Positions 1 through 10,401 are shown, counted from the stretch's first letter. The stretch: DNA of 59,268 nt from Pseudomonas sp. S37 (GCF_016658545.1 NZ_JACVZC010000025.1:1-59268), one strand, 5' to 3'. Numbers and translations are program-made. The notes: generated by a model from the letters alone, not told the origin.

Positions 1-69
1 ATTAGCCTTTTGCACGGCATCCATGCTGAGGGCGCGAATGGCGTTGGCACGTTCACGACGGCTGGGCAT
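1..69 (-). CDS. tktA: Transketolase, N-terminal 23 codons only (cut by window edge)
   Basis: Reading leftwards from the ATG at 69-67, the first residues are MPSRRERANAIRALSMDAVQ, the characteristic start of gammaproteobacterial transketolase. The enzyme moves two-carbon units between sugar phosphates in the pentose phosphate pathway, using thiamine diphosphate. Only the extreme N-terminus is inside the window, so no active-site residue can be checked. It is divergent from the sahR-like gene; the two share a 343-bp intergenic region. Confidence 0.9.
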   Translation of the reverse strand, partial: MPSRRERANAIRALSMDAVQKAN

Positions 70-221
70 CGCTGGTCTCCTGGGGGCTTGTATAGGTGGT
101 GTCACGAAAAAGGCGGCCATTTTCGCCCACTGGGGGGGCTTGGGGCAATGACGGATGGTCGCAGTCGGGGGATTTTCCTCTGATTGGCATTCATTTCGGG
201 TAAATATCCGGGAAACCGTGC

Positions 222-319
222 TGGCCTCTTCGCGGGTGAACCCGCTCCCACAGGGATCGCATGAGGCCTGAAGGCAATGGTGAACCTGTGGGAGCGGGTT
301 CACCCGCGAAGAGGCCGGC
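222..319. repeat. REP inverted pair
   Basis: Two copies of the P. putida REP palindrome face each other: a left arm TGGCCTCTTCGCGGGTGAAC... at 222-254 and its reverse complement at 285-319, separated by about 30 bp. Core motif is GGGAGCGGGTTYACCCGCG. It is intergenic. Confidence 0.9.
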
Positions 320-348
320 ATTGGCAACCTCGCACTCCGCCCATCAGC

Positions 349-372
349 CAATATCAAAACTTTTTGATATTG
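349..372. promoter_or_regulatory. Perfect 11-bp inverted repeat, candidate SahR/ArsR-type operator
   Basis: Arms CAATATCAAAA (349-359) and TTTTGATATTG (362-372) are perfectly complementary, with only CT between them. The site ends 40 bp before the ATG of the ArsR-methyltransferase gene, where an autoregulatory operator would sit. ArsR-family repressors commonly bind AT-rich palindromes of this size. No second copy was seen before ahcY or metF. The assignment to this regulator is inference. Confidence 0.6.
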
Positions 373-412
373 CCCTTGCTAGGGCACCGATGCCTGTCTA
401 GACTGCCGGCCC

Positions 413-1405
413 ATGAACCTCCGTGCGCAATCGATCCCTGAGCAACGCGAAGCATTGGCCGCCCTGTGCAAAGCCAGTGGCGACGAGTTGCGCCTGAACG
501 TGCTGCGCGCCTTGGCCAACGATTCGTTCGGCGTGCTGGAACTGGCACAGATCTTCGACGTCGGCCAATCGGGCATGAGCCATCACCTGAAGGTGCTGGC
601 CCAGGCCGAGCTGGTAGCCACCCGCCGTGAAGGCAATGCCATTTTCTACCGCCGCGCATTGCCCGACAGCCTTCGCCTGGGTGGCCGGCTGCATGCGGCC
701 CTGCTCGATGAGGTCGATGACCTGGCGCTGCCGCCTGACGTACAGGCGCGCATCGCCCAGGTCCAGCAGCGCCGCGCGGCCACCAGCCAGGACTTCTTCC
801 TGCGCGTGGAAGAAAAATTCCGCGCCCAGCAAGACCTGATCGCCGGCCTGCCGCAGTACCGCGAAAGCCTGCTGGCGCTGCTCGACAAATTGCATTTCGA
901 CCCGGCTGCCAGTGCCCTGGAGGTCGGCCCCGGTGACGGTGGCTTCCTGCCCGACCTGGCCCGGCGCTTTGCCCAGGTCACCGCCCTGGACAACAGCGCG
1001 ACCATGCTCGAACTGGCGCGCCAGGTATGCCAGCGCGAAGGGCTCGACAACGTTAACCTGCAGTTGGCCGATGCACTGGGTGCAACGGATGTGGCCGCCG
1101 ACTGCGTTGTGCTGAACATGGTGCTGCACCATTTCAGCGACCCGGCCCTGGCCTTGCGCCAGCTGGCCAAACGGGTGAAGGCAGGCGGTAGCCTGCTGGT
1201 CACCGAATTGTGCAGCCACGACCAGGGGTGGGCACGCGAAGCCTGCGGCGACCTCTGGCTTGGCTTCGAACAGGACGACCTGGCCCGCTGGGCCAACGCT
1301 GCCGGGCTGGCCCATGCGGACAGCCTGTACGTGGGCTTGCGTAACGGTTTCCAGATCCAGGTCCGCCATTTCCAGCGGACGGCTGGCGACATACACCATC
1401 GGTAA
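413..1405 (+). CDS. sahR: ArsR-family regulator fused to SAM-dependent methyltransferase domain (SahR-like)
   Basis: The 330-residue protein has an N-terminal winged helix of ArsR type (about residues 10-90, with VLELAQIFDVGQSGMSHHLK as the recognition region) followed by a class I methyltransferase fold from about 150, with the SAM/SAH-binding loop ALEVGPGDGGFLP. SahR proteins have this architecture and sense S-adenosylhomocysteine to control methyl-cycle genes. It lies 18 bp before metK, so the pair is probably co-transcribed and autoregulated through the palindrome at 349-372. No Shine-Dalgarno is visible before the ATG; a weak TTGCTA-16 bp-TAGACT pair (377-404) would give an almost leaderless mRNA. 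The methyltransferase domain may be only a ligand sensor. Domain assignment is firm; the SahR name is moderate. Confidence 0.85.
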   Translation: MNLRAQSIPEQREALAALCKASGDELRLNVLRALANDSFGVLELAQIFDVGQSGMSHHLKVLAQAELVATRREGNAIFYRRALPDSLRLGGRLHAALLDEVDDLALPPDVQARIAQVQQRRAATSQDFFLRVEEKFRAQQDLIAGLPQYRESLLALLDKLHFDPAASALEVGPGDGGFLPDLARRFAQVTALDNSATMLELARQVCQREGLDNVNLQLADALGATDVAADCVVLNMVLHHFSDPALALRQLAKRVKAGGSLLVTELCSHDQGWAREACGDLWLGFEQDDLARWANAAGLAHADSLYVGLRNGFQIQVRHFQRTAGDIHHR

Positions 1406-1423
1406 ATTTCAGGAACCTTCGAG

Positions 1424-2614
1424 ATGAGCGAATACTCCCTTTTCACCTCCGAGTCCGTGTCCGAAGGGCATCCGGACAAGATCGCCGACCAGATTTCGGA
1501 CGCGGTCCTCGATGCCATCATCGCCCAGGACAAATACGCCCGCGTAGCGTGTGAAACCCTGGTCAAGACCGGTGTCGCCATCATCGCCGGCGAAGTCACC
1601 ACGTCGGCCTGGGTCGACCTGGAAGACCTGGTGCGCAAGGTCATCATCGACATCGGCTACAACAGCTCCGACGTCGGCTTCGACGGCGCCACCTGCGCCG
1701 TGATGAACATCATCGGCAAGCAGTCGGTGGACATCGCCCAGGGCGTCGACCGCTCCAAGCCGGAAGACCAGGGCGCCGGTGACCAGGGCCTGATGTTCGG
1801 CTATGCCAGCAACGAAACCGAAGTGCTGATGCCGGCACCGATCTGCTTCTCGCACCGCCTGGTCGAGCGCCAGGCCGAAGCACGCAAGTCCGGCCTGCTG
1901 CCATGGCTGCGCCCGGATGCCAAGTCGCAGGTCACCTGCCGTTACGAAAACGGCAAGGTCGTCGGCATCGACGCCGTGGTGCTGTCGACCCAGCACAACC
2001 CAGAGGTTTCGCAGAAAGACCTGCAGGAAGCCGTGATGGAGCTGATCGTCAAGCACACCCTGCCTGCCGAACTGCTGCACAAGGGCACTCAGTACCACAT
2101 CAACCCGACCGGCAACTTCATCATTGGTGGCCCGGTGGGTGACTGTGGCCTGACCGGCCGCAAGATCATCGTCGACTCCTACGGCGGCATGGCCCGCCAC
2201 GGTGGTGGCGCGTTCTCCGGCAAGGACCCGTCCAAGGTCGACCGTTCTGCCGCCTACGCTGGCCGCTACGTGGCCAAGAACATCGTCGCCGCCGGCCTGG
2301 CCGAGCGTTGCGAGATCCAGGTGTCGTACGCCATTGGCGTGGCCCAGCCAACCTCCATCTCGATCAATACCTTCGGTACCGGCAAGGTCTCCGACGACAA
2401 GATCATCCAGCTGGTGCGCGAGTGCTTCGACCTGCGTCCGTACGCCATTACCACCATGCTCGACCTGCTGCACCCGATGTACCAGGAAACCGCTGCCTAC
2501 GGCCACTTCGGCCGTGAACCGCAGCAGAAGACGGTCGGCGACGACACCTTCACCACCTTCACCTGGGAACGCACCGACCGCGCCCAGTCGTTGCGTGACG
2601 CTGCCGGCCTGTAA
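1424..2614 (+). CDS. metK: S-adenosylmethionine synthase
   Basis: MetK makes S-adenosylmethionine from ATP and methionine in the cytoplasm, releasing pyrophosphate and phosphate. The 396-residue length is that of the bacterial enzyme. The N-terminal [10 protein letters not shown] signature has catalytic His16 and Lys19, GAGDQG is at 117-122, and the glycine-rich GGGAFSGKD loop lies in the C-terminal half. The gene follows the SahR-like regulator by 18 bp and ends at a strong intrinsic terminator (2636-2669), so the regulator and metK form a two-gene unit. Confidence 0.98.
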   Translation: MSEYSLFTSESVSEGHPDKIADQISDAVLDAIIAQDKYARVACETLVKTGVAIIAGEVTTSAWVDLEDLVRKVIIDIGYNSSDVGFDGATCAVMNIIGKQSVDIAQGVDRSKPEDQGAGDQGLMFGYASNETEVLMPAPICFSHRLVERQAEARKSGLLPWLRPDAKSQVTCRYENGKVVGIDAVVLSTQHNPEVSQKDLQEAVMELIVKHTLPAELLHKGTQYHINPTGNFIIGGPVGDCGLTGRKIIVDSYGGMARHGGGAFSGKDPSKVDRSAAYAGRYVAKNIVAAGLAERCEIQVSYAIGVAQPTSISINTFGTGKVSDDKIIQLVRECFDLRPYAITTMLDLLHPMYQETAAYGHFGREPQQKTVGDDTFTTFTWERTDRAQSLRDAAGL

Positions 2615-2635
2615 GTTTTCCTGCAGCGCTGGACG

Positions 2636-2669
2636 AAAGCCCCTGCCGAGTGATCGGCAGGGGCTTTTT
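2636..2669 (+). terminator. Intrinsic terminator after metK
   Basis: A perfect 14-bp stem AAAGCCCCTGCCGA / TCGGCAGGGGCTTT with a GTGA tetraloop is followed by a T run at 2665-2669. It begins 21 bp after the metK stop. Confidence 0.92.
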
Positions 2670-2686
2670 CATGACATATCGGCTGA

Positions 2687-4450
<1,764 letters not shown>

Positions 4451-4584
4451 TTTTTTACCAATTTACTCGTAGGAAAACCCCGAGTTTCAAGCGGAAAACC
4501 CCGACAAGGGTTTCTAAATGGACAAAACCAAGGCAGGATTTCACCCTACTTTTTTGCTGCCCCGCCCCGTTCAGGAGGCTTTTC

Positions 4585-4977
4585 ATGAAACGTATTTCGA
4601 CCCTTTTCCTGCTCGCGACCCTCGGTTTTGCTGCGAGCGCCGTACAGGCCGCCCAACCGGATGCCGGCCTGACCGGCTGCGCCGCCAAGCGCAGCGCCAT
4701 CGAGAACCAGTTGAAGATTGCCCGTGACCACGGCAATACCGACCAGGTCGCCGGGCTGGAAGCAGCGCTGCGCGGGGTCGATAACTGCACCGATGCCAGC
4801 CTGCGCAAGGAACGTGAACAGAAGGTGCTCGACGCCCGTCACGAAGTGGCGCAGCGGGAAAAGGACTTGAAGAAAGCCGAGAAGAAAGGCGATTCCGAGA
4901 AGATCAACAAGCGCAAGGACAAGCTGGCCGAGTCGCGTAAAGAGCTGCAGGAAGCCGTGGACGACCTCGACCGCTGA
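4585..4977 (+). CDS. Small periplasmic DUF1090 family protein (YqjC-like)
   Basis: The product is 130 residues: a clear signal peptide (MKRISTLFLLATLGFAASAVQA) followed by a highly charged helical domain with LTGCAAKRSAIENQLKIA and long Lys/Glu-rich coiled-coil stretches (QREKDLKKAEKKGDSEKINK). This matches the DUF1090 family of small periplasmic proteins, whose biochemical role is unknown to me. The start is set by an AGGAGG Shine-Dalgarno at 4573-4578; the frame is open further upstream but without a ribosome site. It follows ligB by 134 bp and is probably transcribed separately. Confidence 0.88.
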   Translation: MKRISTLFLLATLGFAASAVQAAQPDAGLTGCAAKRSAIENQLKIARDHGNTDQVAGLEAALRGVDNCTDASLRKEREQKVLDARHEVAQREKDLKKAEKKGDSEKINKRKDKLAESRKELQEAVDDLDR

Positions 4978-4999
4978 GGCCAGCGTCAAACGCGGCCCT

Positions 5000-5118
5000 T
5001 GTAGGAGCGGCCTTGTGTCGCGATCGGGCCGCACAGCGGCCCCCTGGATTAAAGCCTTGATGCATAAATCGTCGGGGCCGCAGCGCGGCCCGATCGCGAC
5101 ACAAGGCCGCTCCTACAG
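5000..5118. repeat. Inverted repeat of the GTAGGAGCGGCCTTGTG family
   Basis: Left arm GTAGGAGCGGCCTTGTGTCG at 5001 and its complement ending with CCGCTCCTACA near 5116 enclose smaller GGGCCGC hairpins. This second REP-like family recurs at 9787 and 33404. It lies between the convergent DUF1090 and cytochrome genes and may act as a transcription end. Confidence 0.85.
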
Positions 5119-5163
5119 GGGTTGGGGCAAGCTGCCAGATTCCGCGAAAGACAGTAAATGCCA

Positions 5164-5622
5164 TCAGTGATTGCGGAACTCGCTATGACAGGCCTTGCAC
5201 GCCGCCTCGACCTTGTCCATCGGTGCCTTCAGCTGCGCAGCATCCAGCGGCTGGTTGCGGGTCACATCGACCAGTTCGCCGGTGACGCCTTCCAGCTGCC
5301 GGGCCAGGTCATGGAAACGCGTCTGGCGCTCCCACACCTCGGCACGCGCACTGCTGTCTCCGCCGTCGCGCACCTGCGGAAAGTGCTGCCACGGCTGGTG
5401 CGAGAGGTTGTCCAGTTTCAGCGCACCGTCGGCAAACTTCACCCCGTCGAACGGCAAGCGGCCCCGCAACATGCCGCCCAGGTCTTCGCTGGTCTTGAGC
5501 ATGTCCTTGAAGATCACCTTGCGCTTGCCCAGCGGCGAGTTCGGGTCAACCCTGTCGCACCCGCTCAGGGCCCCGCCCAAGGCCAGTGCTGCCAGCAGAA
5601 CAACGGTCAATCGCTTCAACAT
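5164..5622 (-). CDS. Cytochrome c'-like haem lipoprotein
   Basis: The protein has about 152 residues with a signal peptide ending in a lipobox (ALSGC), predicting a lipid-anchored periplasmic protein. The only haem-attachment motif is CKACH close to the C-terminus, the arrangement found in four-helix cytochrome c' and related c-type cytochromes. The body is helical, with GGMLRGRLPFDG and a Trp-His segment (QPWQHFP). Start: ATG at 5622 gives a typical signal peptide; a GTG at 5631 would add three residues. Electron partners are not evident from the neighbours. It is convergent with the DUF1090 gene and divergent from mltA. Confidence 0.82.
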   Translation of the reverse strand: MLKRLTVVLLAALALGGALSGCDRVDPNSPLGKRKVIFKDMLKTSEDLGGMLRGRLPFDGVKFADGALKLDNLSHQPWQHFPQVRDGGDSSARAEVWERQTRFHDLARQLEGVTGELVDVTRNQPLDAAQLKAPMDKVEAACKACHSEFRNH

Positions 5623-5741
5623 CACGCTCACTTCGGCCTACGCAAATGGGCGGCCAGTATCGCCGGGCAGCGGCCAAAGACCAATAGCCATACAAAAAAC
5701 AGGGGTGAATATTCATGTTCGCCCATGACAGGAATGCACAC

Positions 5742-6893
5742 ATGAAATCTGCCCTGCGCCACCTGGCTTGGACATTCCCGGTGCTGGCCTTGCTGGCCGG
5801 TTGCAACGGCGGCGAGAACGCCAAGCCCGAGCCCCATGCCATTGCCACCTACGCTCCGGCCACCTGGAAAGACCTGCCAGCCGTCAGCGATGAAGACCTG
5901 CTGGCCGGCTTCTACGCCTGGCGCAGCGGTTGCGAAAAGCTCAAGCGCGACAAGGTATGGGCCGCCACCTGCGAAGCGGCCGGCAGTGCCACCGCCAGTG
6001 CCGCCCAGGTACGCACCTTCCTGGAACAGAACCTGGAGGTTTACGGCCTGCGTTCTGCCGAGAACAACGCCAACGGCCTGATTACCGGTTACTACGAACC
6101 GGTCTACCCCGGCAGCCTGAGCCAGTCGAAAACCAATCATGTGGCGGTCTACGGCATCCCCGACGACATGATCGTGGTCGACCTGGCCAGCGTGTACCCC
6201 GAACTCAAGGGCAAGCGCCTGCGCGGGCGCCTGGATGGCCGGGTGCTCAAGCCTTACGACACAGCCGAGGTCATCAACCGTGACGGCGTCAAGGCGCCGG
6301 TGCTGGCTTGGCTGACCGACCCGATGGACCTGCAGTTCCTGCAGATCCAGGGTTCTGGCCGGGTACAACTGGAAGACGGCCGCCAGCTGCGTCTGGGCTA
6401 TGCCGACCAGAACGGCCACCCCTACCGGCCAATTGGCCGCTGGCTGGTGGAGCAAGGCCAGTTGAAGAAGGAAGACGTGAGCATGGGCGCCATACATGCC
6501 TGGGCCCAGGCCAACCCGCAGCGCGTGCCGGAACTGCTGGCCAGCAACCCCAGCTATGTGTTCTTCAGCACCCGCCCGGACAGCAACGAAGGCCCGCGCG
6601 GCTCGCTGAACGTGCCGCTGACTGCAGGGTATAGCGTGGCCATCGACCGCAAGGTGATACCGCTGGGTAGCCTGTTGTGGTTGTCCACCACCCGCCCGGA
6701 TGGTTCACCGGTGGTGCGCCCGGTGGGCGCTCAGGACACGGGCGGGGCGATTGCCGGTGAGGTGCGTGCGGACTTGTTCTGGGGTACCGGGCCGCAGGCC
6801 GGTGAGCTGGCCGGGAACATGAAGCAGCAGGGGCAGATCTGGATGCTGTGGCCCAAAGGCCAGCCGTTGCCTGAGGTGCCCAAGGTTCCGTGA
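5742..6893 (+). CDS. mltA: Membrane-bound lytic murein transglycosylase A
   Basis: MltA cleaves the MurNAc-GlcNAc bond of peptidoglycan with 1,6-anhydro-MurNAc formation, acting from the inner face of the outer membrane. The signal peptide ends in the lipobox LLAGC, then come GLITGYYEPVYPGS, the LQFLQIQGSGRVQL core and the C-terminal 3D-type region AQDTGGAIAGEVRADLFWG containing the catalytic aspartates. It is 383 residues from this start, normal for the family. The ATG at 5742 is preferred over one at 5715 because AGGAA lies about 8 bp upstream and it begins the signal peptide. Confidence 0.95.
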   Translation: MKSALRHLAWTFPVLALLAGCNGGENAKPEPHAIATYAPATWKDLPAVSDEDLLAGFYAWRSGCEKLKRDKVWAATCEAAGSATASAAQVRTFLEQNLEVYGLRSAENNANGLITGYYEPVYPGSLSQSKTNHVAVYGIPDDMIVVDLASVYPELKGKRLRGRLDGRVLKPYDTAEVINRDGVKAPVLAWLTDPMDLQFLQIQGSGRVQLEDGRQLRLGYADQNGHPYRPIGRWLVEQGQLKKEDVSMGAIHAWAQANPQRVPELLASNPSYVFFSTRPDSNEGPRGSLNVPLTAGYSVAIDRKVIPLGSLLWLSTTRPDGSPVVRPVGAQDTGGAIAGEVRADLFWGTGPQAGELAGNMKQQGQIWMLWPKGQPLPEVPKVP

Positions 6894-6910
6894 CCGCTCG
6901 CGCGCACCCT

Positions 6911-6995
6911 GTAGGAGCGGCTTTAGCCGCGAAGATGACCACGCGGTGCATGGCACCGGCTTTGCCGGTGTTCGCGGCTGAAGCCGCTCCCACAA
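6911..6995. repeat. Composite REP element with central hairpin
   Basis: Outer arms GTAGGAGCGGCTTTAGCCGCG and CGCGGCTGAAGCCGCTCCCAC face each other around a central stem-loop (ACCGGCTTTGCCGGT, 6955-6969) preceded by CGGTGCATGGC. The same central module is in the elements at 8321, 45233 and 58337. It lies between convergent mltA and the MAPEG gene. Confidence 0.85.
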
Positions 6996-7011
6996 GGGAC
7001 CGCGCCCGGTT

Positions 7012-7398
7012 TCAGATGGAAACCACAAAAAACGCCACGATGATCGCCAGCCCGGCAAACCACACCAGCGAGCGCAAGGCCGCCCAGTCAGCCAGGTAGC
7101 AGATGATGTAGAGCAAGCGGCTGGTGATGTACATCACCCCCAGCACATCCTGGGTCACCTGCTCGGCATTGCCGACGATATCCGCCACCAGCACCGCTGC
7201 GGCGAACGCCGGAAACGCCTCGTAGCCGTTCTGCTGCGCAGCATGCGCACGCCTTGGCAAGCCCGATAAGGTATCAAGGAAAGCCCGCGGGTCATGATTG
7301 TCCTTCAGGCCGAAGCGGCCGCTGCTCACTTTGGCGATCAAGGCGCAAAGCGGGTTCAACAGCAGCGCGATCAAAATGCACCACAGGGCAACGGTCAT
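7012..7398 (-). CDS. MAPEG family small membrane protein
   Basis: A 128-residue protein with four hydrophobic segments (about 3-23, 58-75, 82-102 and 108-127) and the conserved MAPEG signature region around RAHAAQQNGYEAFPAF. MAPEG proteins (membrane-associated proteins in eicosanoid and glutathione metabolism) include glutathione-dependent enzymes, but bacterial members of this short type are mostly uncharacterised. It ends beside a composite REP and lies 28 bp downstream of the EamA-type transporter gene on the same strand, so the two may be co-transcribed. Confidence 0.88.
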   Translation of the reverse strand: MTVALWCILIALLLNPLCALIAKVSSGRFGLKDNHDPRAFLDTLSGLPRRAHAAQQNGYEAFPAFAAAVLVADIVGNAEQVTQDVLGVMYITSRLLYIICYLADWAALRSLVWFAGLAIIVAFFVVSI

Positions 7399-7426
7399 AG
7401 GCAGGACTCCTTGTTCAGTCTTGAGG

Positions 7427-8260
7427 TCAAAGCTTCATTACCAGCATGCCGGCCAACACCAGCCCGCAAGCTAGGAGTCTCGGCCCGCCAAAAGGTTCTT
7501 TCAGGTAGCGCATGCCCAGCAACACCACCAGGATCACGCTCAACTCCCGCAGTGCCGCTGCCTCGGCCACCGAGCCCAGGTGCATGGCCCACAACACCAG
7601 GGCATAGCTGAACAGTACGCAGAACCCTACCGCCAGCCCCAGGCGCCATTGGCTGCGCCAGAACAATACGAACGGTGCCCGCCGCGCAACAGTGGCCAGC
7701 AGCGGGAATTGCCAGGCGCTGAGCAGGGTCAGCCACACCAGGTAGTCCCACGGCTTGCCCCACAGGCGCACGGCCTGGCCGTCGAACCAGGTGTAGCAGC
7801 CGATGCACAGGCCGATCAGCGCCACCACTGGCAGCATGGACCAGGGCAGCCGGTCACCACCGCCGCCCTGCCACAACAGGCACGCCATGCCACAAGGGAT
7901 CAGCAGGATGCCGATGATCTGCTGCTGGCTCAGCGACTCCCCGGCAAAGGCCAGGGTCAGCCCCAGCACCACCAGCGGCGATAGCCCGCGCATCAGAGGA
8001 TAGACCAGCCCCAGGTCGCCCACGCGGTAGGCCTGGATCAACAGGTAGCGGTACAGCTGCTCGGCCAGCGCCGAAGCGATCAGCCACGGCCAGATGTTGG
8101 CCGGCGGTACCTCGACGAAGGCCACGGCCAGCACTGCGAAGGCCAGTGCGACGGTGTCCATGCTGGCGATCACCAGCAGGCGCTCGCCGCTGAATTTGAT
8201 CAGGGTATTCCAGGTCGCATGCAGCAGGGCGGCGACCAGCACCAGGGATGTTGCCAACAC
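7427..8260 (-). CDS. EamA/DMT-family transporter
   Basis: The 277-residue protein is almost entirely hydrophobic, with about ten transmembrane segments in two homologous halves, as in drug/metabolite transporters of the EamA family. N-terminal HATWNTLIKFSGE and the mid-protein GLVYPLMRGLSPLVV fit the family. It starts with GTG. Substrate cannot be inferred; family members export amino acids or other metabolites. It probably heads a unit with the MAPEG gene. Confidence 0.88.
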   Translation of the reverse strand: MLATSLVLVAALLHATWNTLIKFSGERLLVIASMDTVALAFAVLAVAFVEVPPANIWPWLIASALAEQLYRYLLIQAYRVGDLGLVYPLMRGLSPLVVLGLTLAFAGESLSQQQIIGILLIPCGMACLLWQGGGGDRLPWSMLPVVALIGLCIGCYTWFDGQAVRLWGKPWDYLVWLTLLSAWQFPLLATVARRAPFVLFWRSQWRLGLAVGFCVLFSYALVLWAMHLGSVAEAAALRELSVILVVLLGMRYLKEPFGGPRLLACGLVLAGMLVMKL

Positions 8261-8320
8261 GCCTTCTTATCCTTGTAAGTTTTTTCAGGGGTTGAATATA
8301 TAGCGTTCCGTGGGACCGTT

Positions 8321-8406
8321 GTGGGAGCGGGTTCACCCGCGAACACCGGCAAAGCCGGTGCCATGCACCGCGTCGCATTTTTCGCGGGTGAACCCGCTCC
8401 CACAAG
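8321..8406. repeat. Composite REP element with central hairpin
   Basis: Arms GTGGGAGCGGGTTCACCCGC and CGGGTGAACCCGCTCCCAC flank the central module in reverse orientation to that at 6911 (CACCGGCAAAGCCGGTGCC, then ATGCACCGCG). It lies between divergent transporter genes. Confidence 0.88.
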
Positions 8407-8545
8407 GTACGTAATACCAGCTCCATGCGGGAACGAATGAAACGAATCCGGTCAAAGCCTGTGTCCCGAACCCCTCGCCAGGTCATCAAAGAACTGCCCG
8501 AGCCATTCGGGTTACGACTTGGAAGCCACTGTTACAGGATTCGGG

Positions 8546-9781
8546 ATGCTTGAATTAGTTGCCGCGTTTATCTGCCTCACCACCCTGCTCACCTATGTGA
8601 ACTACCGTTTCATCGGCCTGCCCCCCGCCATCGGCGTCATGGTCACGGCGTTGCTGTTTTCGCTGATTCTGCAGGGCCTGAGCCTGATCGGCTTCCCTGG
8701 CCTGGAAGAACGCGTCGAAGGCTTGATGAACCAGATCGACTTCAATGACCTGCTGATGCACTGGATGCTGGCGTTTCTGCTGTTTGCCGGCGCCCTGCAC
8801 GTCAACCTCACCGACCTGCGCAGCTACCGCTGGCCGATCGGCCTGCTGGCCACCGTCGGCGTGCTGATTGCCACCGTGGTCATCGGTTACCTGTCGCACT
8901 GGGTGTTTGCCCTGTTTGGCTGGCAGGTGCCGCTGATCTACTGCCTGCTGTTCGGCGCGCTGATCTCGCCGACCGACCCGATTGCCGTGCTCGGCGCACT
9001 GCGCACTGCCAATGCGCCCAAACCGCTGAAAACCACCATCGTTGGCGAGTCGCTATTCAACGACGGCACCGCAGTAGTGGTGTTCACCGTGTTGCTGGGC
9101 ATCATCCAGCTGGGCGAAACGCCTAGCATGACCGACACCGCGATCCTGTTTGCCCGCGAGGCCATTGGCGGCGTGGTGTTTGGTGGCCTGATCGGCTACG
9201 CCACCTATCGCATGATCAAAAGTGTCGAGCAGTACCAGGTGGAGGTCATGCTGACCCTGGCACTGGTGATCGGTGGCTCGGCGATGTGCTACGAGCTGCA
9301 TGTGTCGGCGCCGATCGCCATGGTGGTGGCCGGCCTGATCATCGGCAACCTGGGCCGCAACCTGGCGATGAACGACATGACCCGGCGCTACATGGACGGC
9401 TTCTGGGAGCTGATCGATGACATGCTCAATGCCCTGCTGTTCGCCTTGATCGGCCTGGAACTGTTGCTGCTGCCGTTCAACTGGATGCACCTGGCGGCTG
9501 GCGGTGTGCTGGCATTGGCGGTGCTGTTGTCGCGGTTGCTGACCGTGGCGCCGGCGATCGTGCTGCTGCGCCGTTGGCGGCCGGTGCCCAAGGGCACGGT
9601 ACGGGTGCTGACCTGGGGTGGCCTGCGTGGCGGGGTGTCGGTGGCCCTGGCACTGTCGCTGCCATTGGGCGAGGAGCGTGACCTGCTGCTGTCGATCACC
9701 TACATCGTGGTGCTGTCGTCGATTTTGGTGCAGGGGTTGAGCATTGGGCGGGTGGTGCGCAAGGTTAGCGACCAGCCTTGA
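8546..9781 (+). CDS. Monovalent cation:proton antiporter, CPA1/NhaP type
   Basis: A 411-residue inner-membrane protein with about 12 transmembrane segments. ALISPTDPIAVLGAL and GESLFNDGTAVVVFTVLLG are the ion-site signatures of the CPA1 (NhaP/NHE) sodium/proton exchanger family, and LTWGGLRGGVSVALALSLP is the conserved late helix. It likely exchanges Na+ or K+ for protons to balance pH and salt. The ATG at 8546 has AGGA 5-6 bp upstream; an upstream TTG at 8519 lacks such a site. There is no obvious operon partner. Confidence 0.93.
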   Translation: MLELVAAFICLTTLLTYVNYRFIGLPPAIGVMVTALLFSLILQGLSLIGFPGLEERVEGLMNQIDFNDLLMHWMLAFLLFAGALHVNLTDLRSYRWPIGLLATVGVLIATVVIGYLSHWVFALFGWQVPLIYCLLFGALISPTDPIAVLGALRTANAPKPLKTTIVGESLFNDGTAVVVFTVLLGIIQLGETPSMTDTAILFAREAIGGVVFGGLIGYATYRMIKSVEQYQVEVMLTLALVIGGSAMCYELHVSAPIAMVVAGLIIGNLGRNLAMNDMTRRYMDGFWELIDDMLNALLFALIGLELLLLPFNWMHLAAGGVLALAVLLSRLLTVAPAIVLLRRWRPVPKGTVRVLTWGGLRGGVSVALALSLPLGEERDLLLSITYIVVLSSILVQGLSIGRVVRKVSDQP

Positions 9782-9786
9782 GATTT

Positions 9787-9891
9787 TGGGGCCGCTTTGC
9801 GGCCCATCGCGACACAAGGCCGCTCCTACAGGGGAACGCGATCTCCTGTAGGAGCGGCCTTGTGTCGCGATGGGCTGCGCAGCAGCCCCAA
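9787..9891. repeat. Inverted repeat of the GTAGGAGCGGCCTTGTG family
   Basis: A near-perfect pair: GGGGCCGCTTTGCGGCCC...CGCTCCTACA on the left and TGTAGGAGCGGCCTTGTGTC...GCAGCCCC on the right, with a 15-bp centre. It sits between the convergent antiporter and thioesterase genes. Confidence 0.88.
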
Positions 9892-9896
9892 GATGT

Positions 9897-10298
9897 CTAT
9901 TCCACTGCAGAATCCGGGAACTGGTCCTGCACATACTTGATCGCGGTCCGCCCATGGGCCGCCGGCAAGCCGTCTTCACCCAGGTTGACGAACACCATCT
10001 TGTCGACGGTCAGGATGCTCTTGCGGGTGATCTTGTTGCGCACTTCGCACTTGAGGGTGATCGAGGTGCGGCCGAACTCGGTGGCGGTAATGCCCAGTTC
10101 GATGATGTCGCCCTGGCGCGATGCACTGACGAAGTTGATTTCCGACATGTACTTGGTCACCACGCGCTGGTTGCCCAGCTGGACGATGGCGTAGATGGCC
10201 GCCTCTTCGTCGATCCAGCGCAACAGGCTGCCACCGAACAGGGTGCCATTGGGGTTGAGGTCTTCGGGTTTAACCCACTTGCGGGTGTGAAAGTTCAT
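9897..10298 (-). CDS. Acyl-CoA thioesterase, hotdog fold (YciA-like)
   Basis: The 133-residue protein has the hotdog acyl-CoA hydrolase pattern: NPNGTLFGGSLLRWIDEEAA, with the Asn/Gly/Asp residues of the YciA/BFIT type active site, then the central strand region ASRQGDIIELGITATEFGRTS. It probably hydrolyses acyl-CoAs to free acid and CoA in the cytoplasm. Chain-length preference cannot be told. It is divergent from ahcY. Confidence 0.9.
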   Translation of the reverse strand: MNFHTRKWVKPEDLNPNGTLFGGSLLRWIDEEAAIYAIVQLGNQRVVTKYMSEINFVSASRQGDIIELGITATEFGRTSITLKCEVRNKITRKSILTVDKMVFVNLGEDGLPAAHGRTAIKYVQDQFPDSAVE

Positions 10299-10401
10299 CT
10301 GTACTCCTGACCTGCTTGGCTAACGTGTAGCAATGATGGCAGAGCGGCCGCCATCGCTCCATTGAACATCGACTATCGTCGCGATTAATCGACAGAAAAC
10401 C

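Larger units (their letters stand above)
70..412. other. Divergent intergenic region tktA / sahR-like
   Basis: This 343-bp stretch carries no convincing gene. It contains a REP inverted pair (222-319) and a perfect 24-bp palindrome (349-372) next to the sahR-like start. The segment 70-220 presumably carries the tktA promoter, but no strong -35/-10 pair was recognised. Confidence 0.7.

Noticed and set aside
1406..1423. SAM riboswitch before metK
   Set aside because: Only 18 bp separate the regulator gene from metK, too short for any known SAM riboswitch.
10367..10393. Imperfect TCGA-containing inverted repeat before the ahcY promoter as a second SahR site
   Set aside because: Sequence differs from the 349-372 palindrome and the arms mismatch; not enough support.
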